A DNA stretch of 27,820 nt from DATILI01 sp035476635 (lineage in GTDB: Bacteria > Pseudomonadota > Gammaproteobacteria > Burkholderiales > Burkholderiaceae_C): positions 1-27,820 of the forward strand of contig DATILI010000029.1 in NCBI GenBank assembly GCA_035476635.1, written 5' to 3'. The stretch's first letter is position 1; every line of letters starts with the position of its first letter. A model generated the notes under the pieces. That model did not search any database. It was not told where the DNA came from and saw only the letters and a list, made by a program, of their open reading frames with translations. This document shows positions 1 through 8,467 of this stretch, in pieces. The translations under genes were made by a program, and so were the position numbers.

Positions 1-1014
1 GCCAACGCCAGGCCGATCGGCACCGGCCCGTTCAAGTTCAAGGAATGGGTCAAGGGGTCGTACATCCAGCTGGTGGCCAACGACAAGTACCACGTGAAAG
101 ACCTGCCGCTGGTCGAGAGCGTGTACTTCCACGTCATTCCCGATGCGGCGTCGCGCGCCGCGGCGTTCGAGTCGGGCAAGGTCGACCTGGTGCCCGGCGG
201 CGCGGTCGAATACTTCGATGTGCTGCGCCTGGCCAAGCTGCCCGGCGCCGCGGTCACGACCAAGGGCTGGGAGTTCTTCGCGCCCCATGCGTGGCTGTGG
301 CTCAACAACCGCAAGGCCCCGATGGACAACATCAAGTTCCGCCAAGCCATGATGTTCGCCATCGACCGCGAGGCCATTTGCAAGGTGGCGTGGCAGGGCT
401 TCGCCAAGCCGGCGACCGGCCCGTTCAACAGCAACATCAAGTTCCACAGCACCGATGTCGCCAAGTACCCGCGCAACGTCGAGACAGCGAAGAAGCTGCT
501 GGCGGAAGCCGGCTACAAGGGCGAGACGCTGCGCATGTTGCCGCTGCCCTATGGTGAAACCTGGACGCGTTCGGCCGAAATCCTGCGCCAGAACCTGTTG
601 CAGGCGGGCGTGAAGATCGAGATGGTCGCGACCGACGTGGCCGGCTGGAACCAGAAGCTCAACGAGTGGGACTACGACCTCGCCTTCACCTACCTGTATC
701 AGTACGGAGATCCGGCGCTCGGCGTGGCGCGCAACTACACAACGGCCAACATCGCCAAGGGCTCGCCGTTCAACAACGTCGAGGGCTATTCGAATCCGAA
801 GGTGGACGAGTTGTTCGAAGCTGGCGCCAAGGAGGCCGACCCCGAAAAGCGCAAGGCGATCTATCTGGCGGTGCAGAAGATCCTGCTCGACGAAGTACCG
901 GTCGCGTGGTTGTACGAGATCAACTTCCCGACGCTCTACCGCAGCAAGCTGAGCAACATCGTGAGCTCGGCCATTGGCCTGAACGACAGCCTCTCTGGCG
1001 CGTCGATCGCTTGA
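1..1014 (+). CDS. ABC transporter periplasmic solute-binding protein, family 5 (peptide/opine type), 5' truncated
   Basis: The reading frame is open from the first base, so the N-terminus, including any signal peptide, lies upstream; 337 codons plus the stop are present. The visible part begins with TGPFKFKEWVKGSYIQL and contains the RQAMMFAIDRE segment, both typical of the DppA/OppA-like extracellular family 5 domain, and it ends with the usual C-terminal lobe (QKILLDEVPVAWLYE). Such proteins capture peptides, opines, glutathione or other amine-bearing solutes in the periplasm and hand them to an ABC permease. The stop codon is followed after one base by the permease ATG, so this is the first visible gene of an importer operon. 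The ligand cannot be read from the sequence. The downstream enzymes suggest an acylated amine or amino-alcohol, which is inference. Confidence 0.9.
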   Translation, partial: ANARPIGTGPFKFKEWVKGSYIQLVANDKYHVKDLPLVESVYFHVIPDAASRAAAFESGKVDLVPGGAVEYFDVLRLAKLPGAAVTTKGWEFFAPHAWLWLNNRKAPMDNIKFRQAMMFAIDREAICKVAWQGFAKPATGPFNSNIKFHSTDVAKYPRNVETAKKLLAEAGYKGETLRMLPLPYGETWTRSAEILRQNLLQAGVKIEMVATDVAGWNQKLNEWDYDLAFTYLYQYGDPALGVARNYTTANIAKGSPFNNVEGYSNPKVDELFEAGAKEADPEKRKAIYLAVQKILLDEVPVAWLYEINFPTLYRSKLSNIVSSAIGLNDSLSGASIA

Positions 1015-1015
1015 G

Positions 1016-1990
1016 ATGAAGCGCACGCAGTTCATGCTGGCCCGCGTGCTGCAGGGGCTGGCGGCGATCCTGGTCATCGCGGTGGTCAACTTCATGCTGG
1101 TCCGCGCAGCGCCGGGCGATCCGGTGTCGGTGCTGGCCGGCGAGGCCGGCGCGTCCGATCCGCAGTTCGTGGCGCAACTGCGCGCGCAGTTCGGGCTCGA
1201 CCAGCCGATCACGACCCAGCTCGCCACCTACATCGGCAAGGTGGTGCGGCTCGACCTGGGCTTCTCCTACCGGCAGCAGCAGCCGGTGCTGGACCTCATC
1301 ATGGACCGGTTGCCCGCAACCTTGCTGCTTACCGGCAGCGCCTTCGTGTTGGCGCTGCTGTTCGGCGTCACTCTCGGCGCCTTGTCGGCGCGGCGGGCCG
1401 GCACCTGGATCGACAGCGCCATCACCGTGGTGGCGCTGGTGTTCTACGCGACGCCCTTGTACTGGCTCGCCATGATGGCGGTGCTGGTGTTCACGGTGCA
1501 GCTGGCCTGGCTGCCGGGCTTTGGCTTCAGCACCGTCGGCTCGGGTGCCAGCGGCCTGGCGCTGGCGTGGGACGTGGCGCAGCACCTGCTGCTGCCGGCG
1601 CTCACGCTCGCGCTCTTCTACATGGCCGTGTATGCGCGCATGACACGCGCCGCCATGCTCGATGTGGCGCAGATGGATTTCATCAAGACCGCGCGTGCCA
1701 AGGGTGTCAGGCCCGGCCGCATCCTGCGCGCCCACGTGCTGCGCAACGCGCTGCTGCCAGTGGTCACGCTGGCCGGCATTCAGGCCGGCGGGATGATCGG
1801 CGGCGCGGTGCTGACGGAGACAGTGTTCGCCTGGCCGGGCATCGGCCGCCTGATGTTCGACGCGCTGCTGCAGCGCGACTACAGCCTGCTGCTCGGCGCC
1901 TTCCTGGTGACCGCGGCCATGGCGGTTCTCTTCAACCTGATCACCGACTTCGTCTACACGTTGGTCGATCCTCGCATCGAGTTGACCTGA
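1016..1990 (+). CDS. ABC transporter permease, DppB/OppB type
   Basis: This 324-residue inner-membrane protein has the typical length and layout of DppB-family permeases. An N-terminal membrane helix (about residues 12-29) is followed by a periplasmic loop with APGDPV, then a binding-protein-dependent transport domain with about five more helices. The EAA-type coupling loop is visible at about residues 220-250 (MDFIKTARAKGV...LRNALLPVV), and the C-terminus has the family sequence FNLITDFVYTLVDPRI. It would form the translocation channel with the next gene. The ATG lies one base after the binding-protein stop, and its own TGA shares one base with the ATG of the next permease, which indicates tight translational coupling. 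Confidence 0.93.
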   Translation: MKRTQFMLARVLQGLAAILVIAVVNFMLVRAAPGDPVSVLAGEAGASDPQFVAQLRAQFGLDQPITTQLATYIGKVVRLDLGFSYRQQQPVLDLIMDRLPATLLLTGSAFVLALLFGVTLGALSARRAGTWIDSAITVVALVFYATPLYWLAMMAVLVFTVQLAWLPGFGFSTVGSGASGLALAWDVAQHLLLPALTLALFYMAVYARMTRAAMLDVAQMDFIKTARAKGVRPGRILRAHVLRNALLPVVTLAGIQAGGMIGGAVLTETVFAWPGIGRLMFDALLQRDYSLLLGAFLVTAAMAVLFNLITDFVYTLVDPRIELT

Positions 1991-2832
1991 TGAAAAGTCC
2001 TTTCTGGCGGCGCTATCTGCGCAACAAGGGTGCTGTTGCCGGCATGCTGGTCCTGCTGGTGGTGGCCATCGTGGCGCTCGCCGGCCCGTTGCTTGCCACG
2101 AACGATCCGTGGGGCATGGTGCAGCAGCCGTTCCTGCGGCCATGGACGGAGCCCGGCTTCGCACTCGGAACCGACACCCTGGGCCGCGACATCCTCGCCG
2201 GCGTGATTCACGGGGCGCGCATCTCGTTGCTGATCGGCCTGGTGTCGACGGTCGTTGCGCTCTTGATCGGCGTCACGCTCGGGGCCATTGCCGGCTACTT
2301 TGGGGGCTGGATCGACGCCACCCTGATGCGCTTCACCGAGATTTTTCAGGCGGTGCCGAGCTTCGCCTTGGCCATCGTGCTGGTCGCGATCTTCCAGCCA
2401 TCGGTGCAGTCGATCGTCGCGGCCATTGCCATCGTCTCGTGGCCGCCGGTGGCGCGGCTGGTGCGCGGCGAATTTCTCACGCTGCGCCAGCGCGACTTCG
2501 TACAGGCGGCGCTGCTCGCCGGCGAGTCGACCCCGCGCATCATCCTCACGCAGATCCTGCCAAACGCCATGTCCCCGATCATCGTGATGGCCTCGCTGAT
2601 GGTGGCCACGGCCATCCTGCTCGAGTCGAGCCTGAGTTTTCTCGGCCTCGGCGACCCCAACCAGATGAGCTGGGGCTACATGGTCGGGTCGGCCCGCACC
2701 GTGTTGCGCCAGGCCTGGTGGATGGCGCTGTTCCCGGGCCTGGCGATCGTCCTGACGGTGCTGGCGCTCAACCTCGTCGGCGAAGGCTTGAGCGATGGCC
2801 TGAACACGCGGCTGGACGGGAGGACGAAATGA
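1990..2832 (+). CDS. ABC transporter permease, DppC/OppC type
   Basis: This 280-residue inner-membrane permease pairs with the preceding one. The ATG at 1990 was chosen because the upstream extension of the frame lies entirely inside the previous gene and because the start overlaps its stop as TGATG. The N-terminus has the OppC_N pattern: a short basic stretch (FWRRYLRNKGAVAG) followed by a hydrophobic helix. The motif FALGTDTLGRD, diagnostic of DppC-type proteins, follows, and the EAA loop sits at about residues 167-199 (QRDFVQAALLAGES...LPNAMSPI). SLSFLGLGDP is also family-typical. The stop overlaps the start of the ATPase gene as ATGA. Substrate specificity cannot be assigned. Confidence 0.93.
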   Translation: MKSPFWRRYLRNKGAVAGMLVLLVVAIVALAGPLLATNDPWGMVQQPFLRPWTEPGFALGTDTLGRDILAGVIHGARISLLIGLVSTVVALLIGVTLGAIAGYFGGWIDATLMRFTEIFQAVPSFALAIVLVAIFQPSVQSIVAAIAIVSWPPVARLVRGEFLTLRQRDFVQAALLAGESTPRIILTQILPNAMSPIIVMASLMVATAILLESSLSFLGLGDPNQMSWGYMVGSARTVLRQAWWMALFPGLAIVLTVLALNLVGEGLSDGLNTRLDGRTK

Positions 2833-4487
2833 GCGGCCCGGTTCCCAACGCCGTGCAACCGGTGCTCGACCTTGCCGGCTTGAGCATCCGCCTGCCCCAG
2901 GGCGCCGACCGCGCGTTGGCGGTGGAGGCCGCCTCGCTGTCGGTGCTGCCGGGCCAGACGCTGTGCGTGGTCGGTGAATCGGGTTCGGGTAAATCAATGA
3001 TTGCCAACGCCGTGATGGGCTTGCTGCCGCGTCCGCTTGTGGCGCCGGTGGCCGGAAAAATCCTGTTCGAAGGTATCGACCTGCTCACGCTGGCCGAGCC
3101 GCAGATGCGCGAGCTGCGCGGGCGCCGCATCGGCATGGTGTTTCAGGAGCCGATGACGGCGCTGAACCCGGTCATGCGCATCGGCGAGCAGATCGGTGAG
3201 GTGCTCGATTCGCATGGCAGTGTGCCCGCAGCCGAGAAGCGCCGCCGCATCCTCGCCGCATTGACCGACGTTGGCTTGCCCGACCCCGAACTGCTGATCG
3301 ACAGCTATCCGTTTCGCTTGTCGGGCGGCCAGCGCCAGCGTGTGATGATCGCTTGCGCGTTGGTGCTGGAGCCGGCGCTGCTGATCGCCGACGAGCCGAC
3401 CACCGCGCTGGACGTCACCACCCAGGCGCAGATCCTCAAGCTGATCCGCGAGCTGCAGCAACGCCGCGGCACGGCCGTGCTCTTCATCACACACGACTTC
3501 GGCGTGGTCTCGGAAATCGCCGACCAGGTGGTGGTGATGCAGTCCGGCAAGGTGGTCGAAGCCGGTTCGGTGCGCCAGGTGCTGGACGCGCCAAAGCATC
3601 CGTACACACGCAAGCTGATCGCAGCGATTCCCAGCGGGCAGGCGCAGCGCGCCACGCCGACGGACGACGCCATGCACGTGCTGCAGGTGCAAGACCTGTG
3701 CAAGACCTATCGCAGCAGCGGCAGCTTGTTCTCGCGCGGGCGCACCACGCAGGCGGCCAGGGATGTCAACTTCACGCTGCGTCGCGGCGAGACGCTGGGG
3801 CTGGTCGGCGAATCGGGTTCGGGCAAGTCGAGCGTGGGCCGCTGCCTGGTCGGGCTCGCGCCGTTCGACAGCGGCCGCATCCTGTTCAAGGGCCGCACCC
3901 TGCCGCAAGGCGAGGCGTTCCGGCGCGAGGCGGCCGGCAAGATCCAGATGGTGTTCCAGGATCCGTACGCGTCGCTGAATCCGCGCCATCGTGTTGGCGC
4001 CGCGATCGCGGGCGGGCCCATCGCGCAGGGCGTGAGCAAGGCCGAGGCGATGGCGCGCACGATGGAATTGCTGAAGCTGGTCGGCCTCGGGGCCGACGCG
4101 GCGCAACGCTATCCGCATGAGTTTTCCGGCGGGCAGCGTCAGCGCATCGGCATCGCCCGCGCTTTGGCGATGCAGCCCGAGTTGCTGGTGGCCGATGAGC
4201 CAGTGTCGGCGCTCGATGTCTCGGTGCAGGCGCAAGTGCTCGAACTCTTCGCGCAGGTGCGCGACAAGTTCCAGCTCGCGATGGTCTTCATCACGCACGA
4301 TCTGCGCGTGGCCGGCCAGATGTGCGACCACATCGCCGTCATGCAGCGCGGCGTGGTGGTGGAGTATGGGGAGACGCACAAGGTGCTGCGCGACCCGCAA
4401 CACGAGTACACGCGCAAGCTGATCGATGCGGTGCCCAGGCTCGTCGCCGCACCGGCCGAGACGGCGCTCGCCTTGGAAGCGGCCTGA
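2829..4487 (+). CDS. ABC transporter ATP-binding protein with two fused ATPase domains (DppD-DppF / GsiA type)
   Basis: This 552-residue cytoplasmic protein carries two complete ABC ATPase domains in one chain, corresponding to DppD and DppF of dipeptide transporters. Domain 1 has Walker A GESGSGKS at 49-56, signature LSGGQ at 164-168 and Walker B ADEP at 187-190. Domain 2 has Walker A GESGSGKS at 327-334, signature FSGGQ at 432-436 and Walker B ADEP at 455-458. Both domains end in the oligopeptide-transporter tail, HPYTRKL at 257-263 and HEYTRKL at 525-531. The start at 2829 overlaps the permease stop (ATGA). Fused ATPases of this kind are known for glutathione importer GsiA and for many Burkholderiales peptide-type importers. 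It powers uptake of the unknown substrate. Confidence 0.94.
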   Translation: MSGPVPNAVQPVLDLAGLSIRLPQGADRALAVEAASLSVLPGQTLCVVGESGSGKSMIANAVMGLLPRPLVAPVAGKILFEGIDLLTLAEPQMRELRGRRIGMVFQEPMTALNPVMRIGEQIGEVLDSHGSVPAAEKRRRILAALTDVGLPDPELLIDSYPFRLSGGQRQRVMIACALVLEPALLIADEPTTALDVTTQAQILKLIRELQQRRGTAVLFITHDFGVVSEIADQVVVMQSGKVVEAGSVRQVLDAPKHPYTRKLIAAIPSGQAQRATPTDDAMHVLQVQDLCKTYRSSGSLFSRGRTTQAARDVNFTLRRGETLGLVGESGSGKSSVGRCLVGLAPFDSGRILFKGRTLPQGEAFRREAAGKIQMVFQDPYASLNPRHRVGAAIAGGPIAQGVSKAEAMARTMELLKLVGLGADAAQRYPHEFSGGQRQRIGIARALAMQPELLVADEPVSALDVSVQAQVLELFAQVRDKFQLAMVFITHDLRVAGQMCDHIAVMQRGVVVEYGETHKVLRDPQHEYTRKLIDAVPRLVAAPAETALALEAA

Positions 4488-5425
4488 TGCCCTGCGTCGC
4501 CTTGCTGAGCGAAGTGCTCGACATGGACTATCTGGCGAGCGCCTTTCGCGAGGTCCACCCCGGCATCGACGTGCGCGCGGGCGATGATCTTGGCGCCATG
4601 GACGAGATCGACCTGGCGGTCTGCTGGTTTCCTCCGCACGGCCGGCTCGCGCAGATGCCCAATCTGCGGCTGGTGCAGTCGCTGGCGGCGGGTGTCGACC
4701 ACATCCTGGCCGACACCGGGCTGCCACGCGCATTGCCCTTGTGCCGTATCGTGGACACTGGCATGTCGGCCGGCATGAAGGCCTATGTCTGCTGGGCAGT
4801 GGTGCAGCAGCATCGCGGCATGCGCGCCTACGTCGCGAATTCGGCCGCCGGCCGCTGGCAAGAGCAGCCGGTGGTGGCGCCGGGCCAGTACCGCGTCGGC
4901 ATCGCCGGCCTCGGCACGCTGGGCCAGGCCTGTGCCGAAGCGCTCGCCACCATCGGCTACCAGGTACGCGGCTGGAGCCGCAGCGCCAAGGCCAACCTGC
5001 CTGCGGGCGTTACCGCATTCCACGGTCCCGATCAACTCGATGACTTCCTCTCGGGCTGCGACACGCTGGTGTGCCTGCTGCCGCTCACGCGCGAGACGCA
5101 AGGCTTCCTCAGCGCCGAACTTTTCGCCAAGCTGCCGCGCGGCGCGCACCTGATCAATGTCGGTCGCGGAGACCATCTGGTCGAGGCCGATCTGCTGCAG
5201 GCGCTGCAGCAGGGCCAACTGTCGGCTGCCACGCTTGATGCGTTGTCGCAGGAGCCGCTGCCGCCCGCGCATCCATTCTGGAAAGACCCACGCATCCTCG
5301 TCACACCCCACATCGCGACGCGCACCGACCGCCTGGTCATCGCGCAGCAGGCGCTGGCCAACCTGGCGGCGCTTCAACAAGGGATCCGTCCCGTCAACCA
5401 GGTCGACATCGACCGCGGCTACTGA
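4487..5425 (+). CDS. ghrA: D-2-hydroxyacid dehydrogenase, glyoxylate/hydroxypyruvate reductase A type
   Basis: The 312-residue product has the same length as Escherichia coli GhrA. It should reduce a 2-oxoacid to the D-2-hydroxyacid with NAD(P)H in the cytoplasm. The Rossmann motif GLGTLG is at 141-146. The catalytic triad of the family is present as Arg227 (NVGRG), Glu256 (SQEP) and His275 (TPHIA). The start overlaps the ATPase stop (TGATG), so it is part of the transporter operon and probably acts on a catabolic intermediate rather than on glyoxylate itself. The gene symbol rests on family likeness; the physiological 2-oxoacid is unknown. Reduction of a transamination product from the next gene is a plausible role, which is inference. 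Confidence 0.85.
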   Translation: MPCVALLSEVLDMDYLASAFREVHPGIDVRAGDDLGAMDEIDLAVCWFPPHGRLAQMPNLRLVQSLAAGVDHILADTGLPRALPLCRIVDTGMSAGMKAYVCWAVVQQHRGMRAYVANSAAGRWQEQPVVAPGQYRVGIAGLGTLGQACAEALATIGYQVRGWSRSAKANLPAGVTAFHGPDQLDDFLSGCDTLVCLLPLTRETQGFLSAELFAKLPRGAHLINVGRGDHLVEADLLQALQQGQLSAATLDALSQEPLPPAHPFWKDPRILVTPHIATRTDRLVIAQQALANLAALQQGIRPVNQVDIDRGY

Positions 5426-5440
5426 GCATCGAACACACCT

Positions 5441-6802
5441 ATGAACGCATCCAGCACCGCAGCAGCACACGACATCGCGTCGCACCTGCACTCCTTCACC
5501 AACCTGGCCACGCATGCCCAGGTCGGCCCCTTGGTCATCCAGCGCGGCGACGGCATCTATGTCGAGGACGACCAGGGCCGCCGCTACCTGGAGGCGATGT
5601 CGGCCCTGTGGTGCGCATCGCTCGGCTTCAGCAACGCACGCCTGGCCAAGGCCGGCAGCGATGCGCTGCGTACCTTGCCCTACTACCACACGTTCAACGG
5701 CAGATCGAATTCAGCCGCCATCGCCCTGGCCGAGAAGCTGCTGTCGATGGCGCCGGTGCCGATGTCCAAGGTCTTCTTCGCCAACTCGGGTTCGGAAGCC
5801 AACGACACAGCGGTCAAGCTCGTCTGGTATTACCACAACGCCATCGGAAAACCGGCCAAGAAGAAGATCATCGCGCGCAAGAACGCGTACCACGGCGTGA
5901 CTGTCGCGGCTGCCAGCCTGAGCGGCTTGATCACCAACCACCGCGACTTCGATCTGCCGATCGAGCGCATCCTGCATGTCGACTGCCCGCACCTGTATCG
6001 CCATGGCGAACCGGGCGAGACCGAGGAAGCTTTCGCCACGCGGCTGGCAGATGCGCTGGAGCAGCGCATCCTCGCCGAAGGGCCCGATACGGTCGGCGCC
6101 TTCATTGCCGAGCCGGTGATGGGCGCCGGTGGCGTGCTGGTGCCGCCGGCCACCTACTTTGCCAAAGTGCAGGCGGTGCTCGCCAGGTACGAGGTGCTGC
6201 TGATCGCCGACGAAGTGATCTGCGGCTTCTGCCGCACCGGCGAGATGTTCGGTTCGACCACCTTCGGCTTGAAGCCCGACATCCTCACCGCGGCCAAGGC
6301 GCTGTCGTCCGGCTACGTGCCGATCTCGGCCGTGATGGTGAACGAAAAGGTGCACGCGGCCGTGGCCGCCAACAGCGGAAAGATCGGCACCTTCGGCCAT
6401 GGCTTCACTTACTCCGGGCATCCGGTGGCCTGCGCCATTGCGCTGGAGACCCTGCAGATCTACCAAGACGAAAACATCCTTGCCCGTGTGCAGTCGCTGG
6501 TGCCGCAATTCCAGCAGGGCCTGCGGCGTTTTGCATCCCGCCCGTCGGTCGGCGAGGTGCGTGGCACGGGCTTCATCGGCGCCATCGAACTCGCGGCCGA
6601 CCCTGCCGGGCGCACGCCTTTCGATCCGGCCATGAAAGTGGGCGCGCGGCTGGCGGAGCTGGCGCTGGAGCAAGGCCTGATCGTTCGCAGCCTGGGCGAT
6701 GCCGTGGCTTTCTGCCCCCCGCTCATCATCACCGCGGCGCAGATCGACGAGATGTTCGAACGCTTCGACCGCGCCATGCTGTGCTTCGAGGCGAGCCGGT
6801 GA
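5441..6802 (+). CDS. class III pyridoxal-phosphate aminotransferase (omega-amine:pyruvate type)
   Basis: This 453-residue fold-type I PLP enzyme resembles SpuC-like and other omega-amine transaminases. GSEAND at 117-122 contacts the cofactor phosphate, Asp257 in IADEVICGF pairs with the pyridine nitrogen, and Lys286 in TAAKALSSG should form the Schiff base. The N-terminal sequence SFTNLATHAQVGPLVIQRG is typical of this subgroup. Enzymes of this group move amino groups from diamines, omega-amino acids or related amines to pyruvate or 2-oxoglutarate. It starts 15 bases after the reductase gene and is followed closely by a transporter. It is clearly distinct from the second class III enzyme near 10564. 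Exact amine donor is unknown; polyamine or omega-amino acid donors fit the neighbouring deacetylase. Confidence 0.88.
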   Translation: MNASSTAAAHDIASHLHSFTNLATHAQVGPLVIQRGDGIYVEDDQGRRYLEAMSALWCASLGFSNARLAKAGSDALRTLPYYHTFNGRSNSAAIALAEKLLSMAPVPMSKVFFANSGSEANDTAVKLVWYYHNAIGKPAKKKIIARKNAYHGVTVAAASLSGLITNHRDFDLPIERILHVDCPHLYRHGEPGETEEAFATRLADALEQRILAEGPDTVGAFIAEPVMGAGGVLVPPATYFAKVQAVLARYEVLLIADEVICGFCRTGEMFGSTTFGLKPDILTAAKALSSGYVPISAVMVNEKVHAAVAANSGKIGTFGHGFTYSGHPVACAIALETLQIYQDENILARVQSLVPQFQQGLRRFASRPSVGEVRGTGFIGAIELAADPAGRTPFDPAMKVGARLAELALEQGLIVRSLGDAVAFCPPLIITAAQIDEMFERFDRAMLCFEASR

Positions 6803-6806
6803 ATTC

Positions 6807-7706
6807 ATGACCGCTGCGGTGCTGTCTCCGCCGGGCTCAGCCAGGTCTGCGGGCGTTGGCTTCTTCTTCTGCGCGCTCGTGGCCTTCGCTTCCTATGACG
6901 CGTTCTGCAAGTTCATGCTGCAGTTCTATCCGGCGCCCTTCGTCAATCTGATGCGCTATATCTCGGTCATCGGCATTGCTTTCGCGATGCTCTTGCGCCA
7001 CGGCGACCTGCGCATCTGGCGCGCTCCGCAAAAGAAGCTGCTCGTACTGCGTGGCGCGATGCTCGCCACCGTTGCAACCTGCTTCATGACTGCGCTGATC
7101 TGGATGCCGCTGGCCGAAGCCACTGCCATCTACTTCACCGCGCCCCTGCTCATGGTTGCGCTGTCACCGTGGCTGCTCGGCGAGCAGGTGCGGCGCAGCC
7201 GCTGGGTGGCGGTGATCGTCGGCTTCGGCGGCATGCTGTTGATCGTGCGGCCGGGCAGTGACCTGCCCTTGCTCGGCACCGTGCTGATGGCGGTGGCTGC
7301 CGTCTGCTATGCGATCTTCCAGCTGCTCACGCGGCGCCTGGCCGGGCTGGTGGCAAGCCCGGTGCAGTACGCCTACACGGCGCTGGTCTGCCTTCTCGCG
7401 ACGGCGATTCCCGCACCGTTCTTCCTGCCGGCGCAGTGGCCGCCAACCGCCGACATTCTTCTGTTGCTGGCGGGCGGGGCGTGCAGCGGTGCAGCGCAAT
7501 GGCTGCTGCTCGCCGCATTCGCGCGCGTCGAGGCTTCGACACTCGCGCCGCTAAACTACTTTCAGCTGCTGCTCGCGGTGGCCTTCAGCACTTTCTGGTT
7601 TCGCAGGCCGCCGGACGGCCTGGCCGCGGCGGGCATCGCGCTGATCATGGCCGCGGGCATCTACCTCGCACGCGCGCGCGCCGCGGTCGCCGTGGACGGT
7701 GCGTAG
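6807..7706 (+). CDS. EamA/DMT-family membrane transporter
   Basis: The 299-residue protein is almost entirely hydrophobic and has the layout of drug/metabolite transporters: about ten helices arranged as two EamA repeats, the second beginning near LLGTVLMAVAAVCYAIFQLL. The segment ATAIYFTAPLLMVALSPWLLGE is characteristic of the RhaT/EamA group, shown here only as a family marker. The ATG at 6807 was chosen because the frame upstream lies inside the aminotransferase gene. It begins four bases after that gene's stop. DMT proteins move amino acids, amines or organic acids across the inner membrane, often as exporters. In this operon it may export an overflow product or take up a related solute; direction and substrate cannot be told from sequence. 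Confidence 0.85.
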   Translation: MTAAVLSPPGSARSAGVGFFFCALVAFASYDAFCKFMLQFYPAPFVNLMRYISVIGIAFAMLLRHGDLRIWRAPQKKLLVLRGAMLATVATCFMTALIWMPLAEATAIYFTAPLLMVALSPWLLGEQVRRSRWVAVIVGFGGMLLIVRPGSDLPLLGTVLMAVAAVCYAIFQLLTRRLAGLVASPVQYAYTALVCLLATAIPAPFFLPAQWPPTADILLLLAGGACSGAAQWLLLAAFARVEASTLAPLNYFQLLLAVAFSTFWFRRPPDGLAAAGIALIMAAGIYLARARAAVAVDGA

Positions 7707-7711
7707 CCAAG

Positions 7712-7735
7712 GACAACGAGAAAGACAACGAGAAA
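7712..7735 (+). repeat. perfect tandem duplication of 12 bp in the leader of the GntR gene
   Basis: GACAACGAGAAA occurs twice back to back (7712-7723 and 7724-7735), directly before ATCGAC and the ATG at 7742. The second copy supplies the GAG core that serves as the probable ribosome binding site, so the duplication also doubles that purine-rich element. It lies outside both flanking coding regions. Confidence 0.85.
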
Positions 7736-7741
7736 ATCGAC

Positions 7742-8449
7742 ATGGCCTATTCCACACCCGCAGACACCGTGCTCTTCGAATCGGTCGAATCGACCGACCT
7801 GGTCGGCCTGGTCGAAGCGCAGCTCACACGCGCCATCGTCGAGGGCCGTCTCGCGCCCGGCAGCCGCATCGTCGAGGCCGAGATCGCACGCCGCATGGGC
7901 GTGAGCCGCGCGCCGGTGCGCGAGGCCGCGCGGCGGCTGGAGCGCCAGGGCGTGCTGATCGCGCGGCCGCGCCACGGGTTTGCGGTGCGCAGCATCAGCG
8001 TGCAGGAGATCGACGACCTGTACGGGGTGCGCCTGAGCCTTGAGCTCACCGCGATCGAACTGGCCTGCAGCAAGGCCGATGCCGCCGGGCTCGCGCGGGT
8101 GCAGGCGCTGGTGCAAGACATGGTGCGCCTGGCGCCGACGCAGCCGCAACACGAGCGCATCGCAACGGATTTCGCGCTGCACACGCTGATCTGCGAACTC
8201 TCGGGCAACGCCCATTTGCATCGCATCTTCCTGAACATGCAGACCGAGATGCGGATGATCATTGCACTGATCGACGCGGTCTACCACGACCCGGCCGCGG
8301 TGGCCGCCACGCACAACCCCATCGTCGACGCGCTGGTGCGACGCGACCCGGAAGCCGCCAAGGCCGCCATGCGCGTGCACCTCGAGGACGCGTGGAGTCA
8401 TGTGCGTGCCCTGTTCGTGAAACAGCATGGCACGCCCCCCTCACCCTGA
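7742..8449 (+). CDS. GntR-family transcriptional regulator, FCD (FadR-C) subfamily
   Basis: The 235-residue protein has an N-terminal winged helix-turn-helix (about 22-85) with the classic GntR string GSRIVEAEIARRMGVSRAPV followed by the wing (RQGVLIARPRHGFAVR). A helical FCD effector domain occupies about 90-225, with the expected Asp, Glu and His residues for a metal site that binds carboxylate effectors. It lies in the middle of the operon, 35 bases after the DMT gene and 18 before the deacetylase gene. It probably controls this operon in response to a pathway acid. The upstream part of the open frame lies in the DMT gene and is discarded. A 17-bp palindrome sits inside its own early codons and may be an operator. 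Confidence 0.9.
   Translation: MAYSTPADTVLFESVESTDLVGLVEAQLTRAIVEGRLAPGSRIVEAEIARRMGVSRAPVREAARRLERQGVLIARPRHGFAVRSISVQEIDDLYGVRLSLELTAIELACSKADAAGLARVQALVQDMVRLAPTQPQHERIATDFALHTLICELSGNAHLHRIFLNMQTEMRMIIALIDAVYHDPAAVAATHNPIVDALVRRDPEAAKAAMRVHLEDAWSHVRALFVKQHGTPPSP
7781..7797. promoter_or_regulatory. 17-bp perfect inverted repeat inside the GntR coding start, candidate operator
   Basis: TCGGTCGAATCGACCGA has two perfect 8-bp arms around one central base and spans codons 14-19 of the GntR gene (Ser-Val-Glu-Ser-Thr-Asp). GntR dimers bind palindromes of about this length. Its position soon after the start codon would suit autoregulation by a roadblock. The palindrome is seen directly; the function is inferred. 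Confidence 0.35.
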
Positions 8450-8467
8450 TATCCGAAAGCGCATTCG

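Noticed and set aside
2994..5689. Long - strand open frames (579 and 516 codons) opposite the ATPase, reductase and aminotransferase genes
   Set aside because: Their composition is typical of antisense shadows, with no recognisable domain, and they lie opposite genes with complete motifs.
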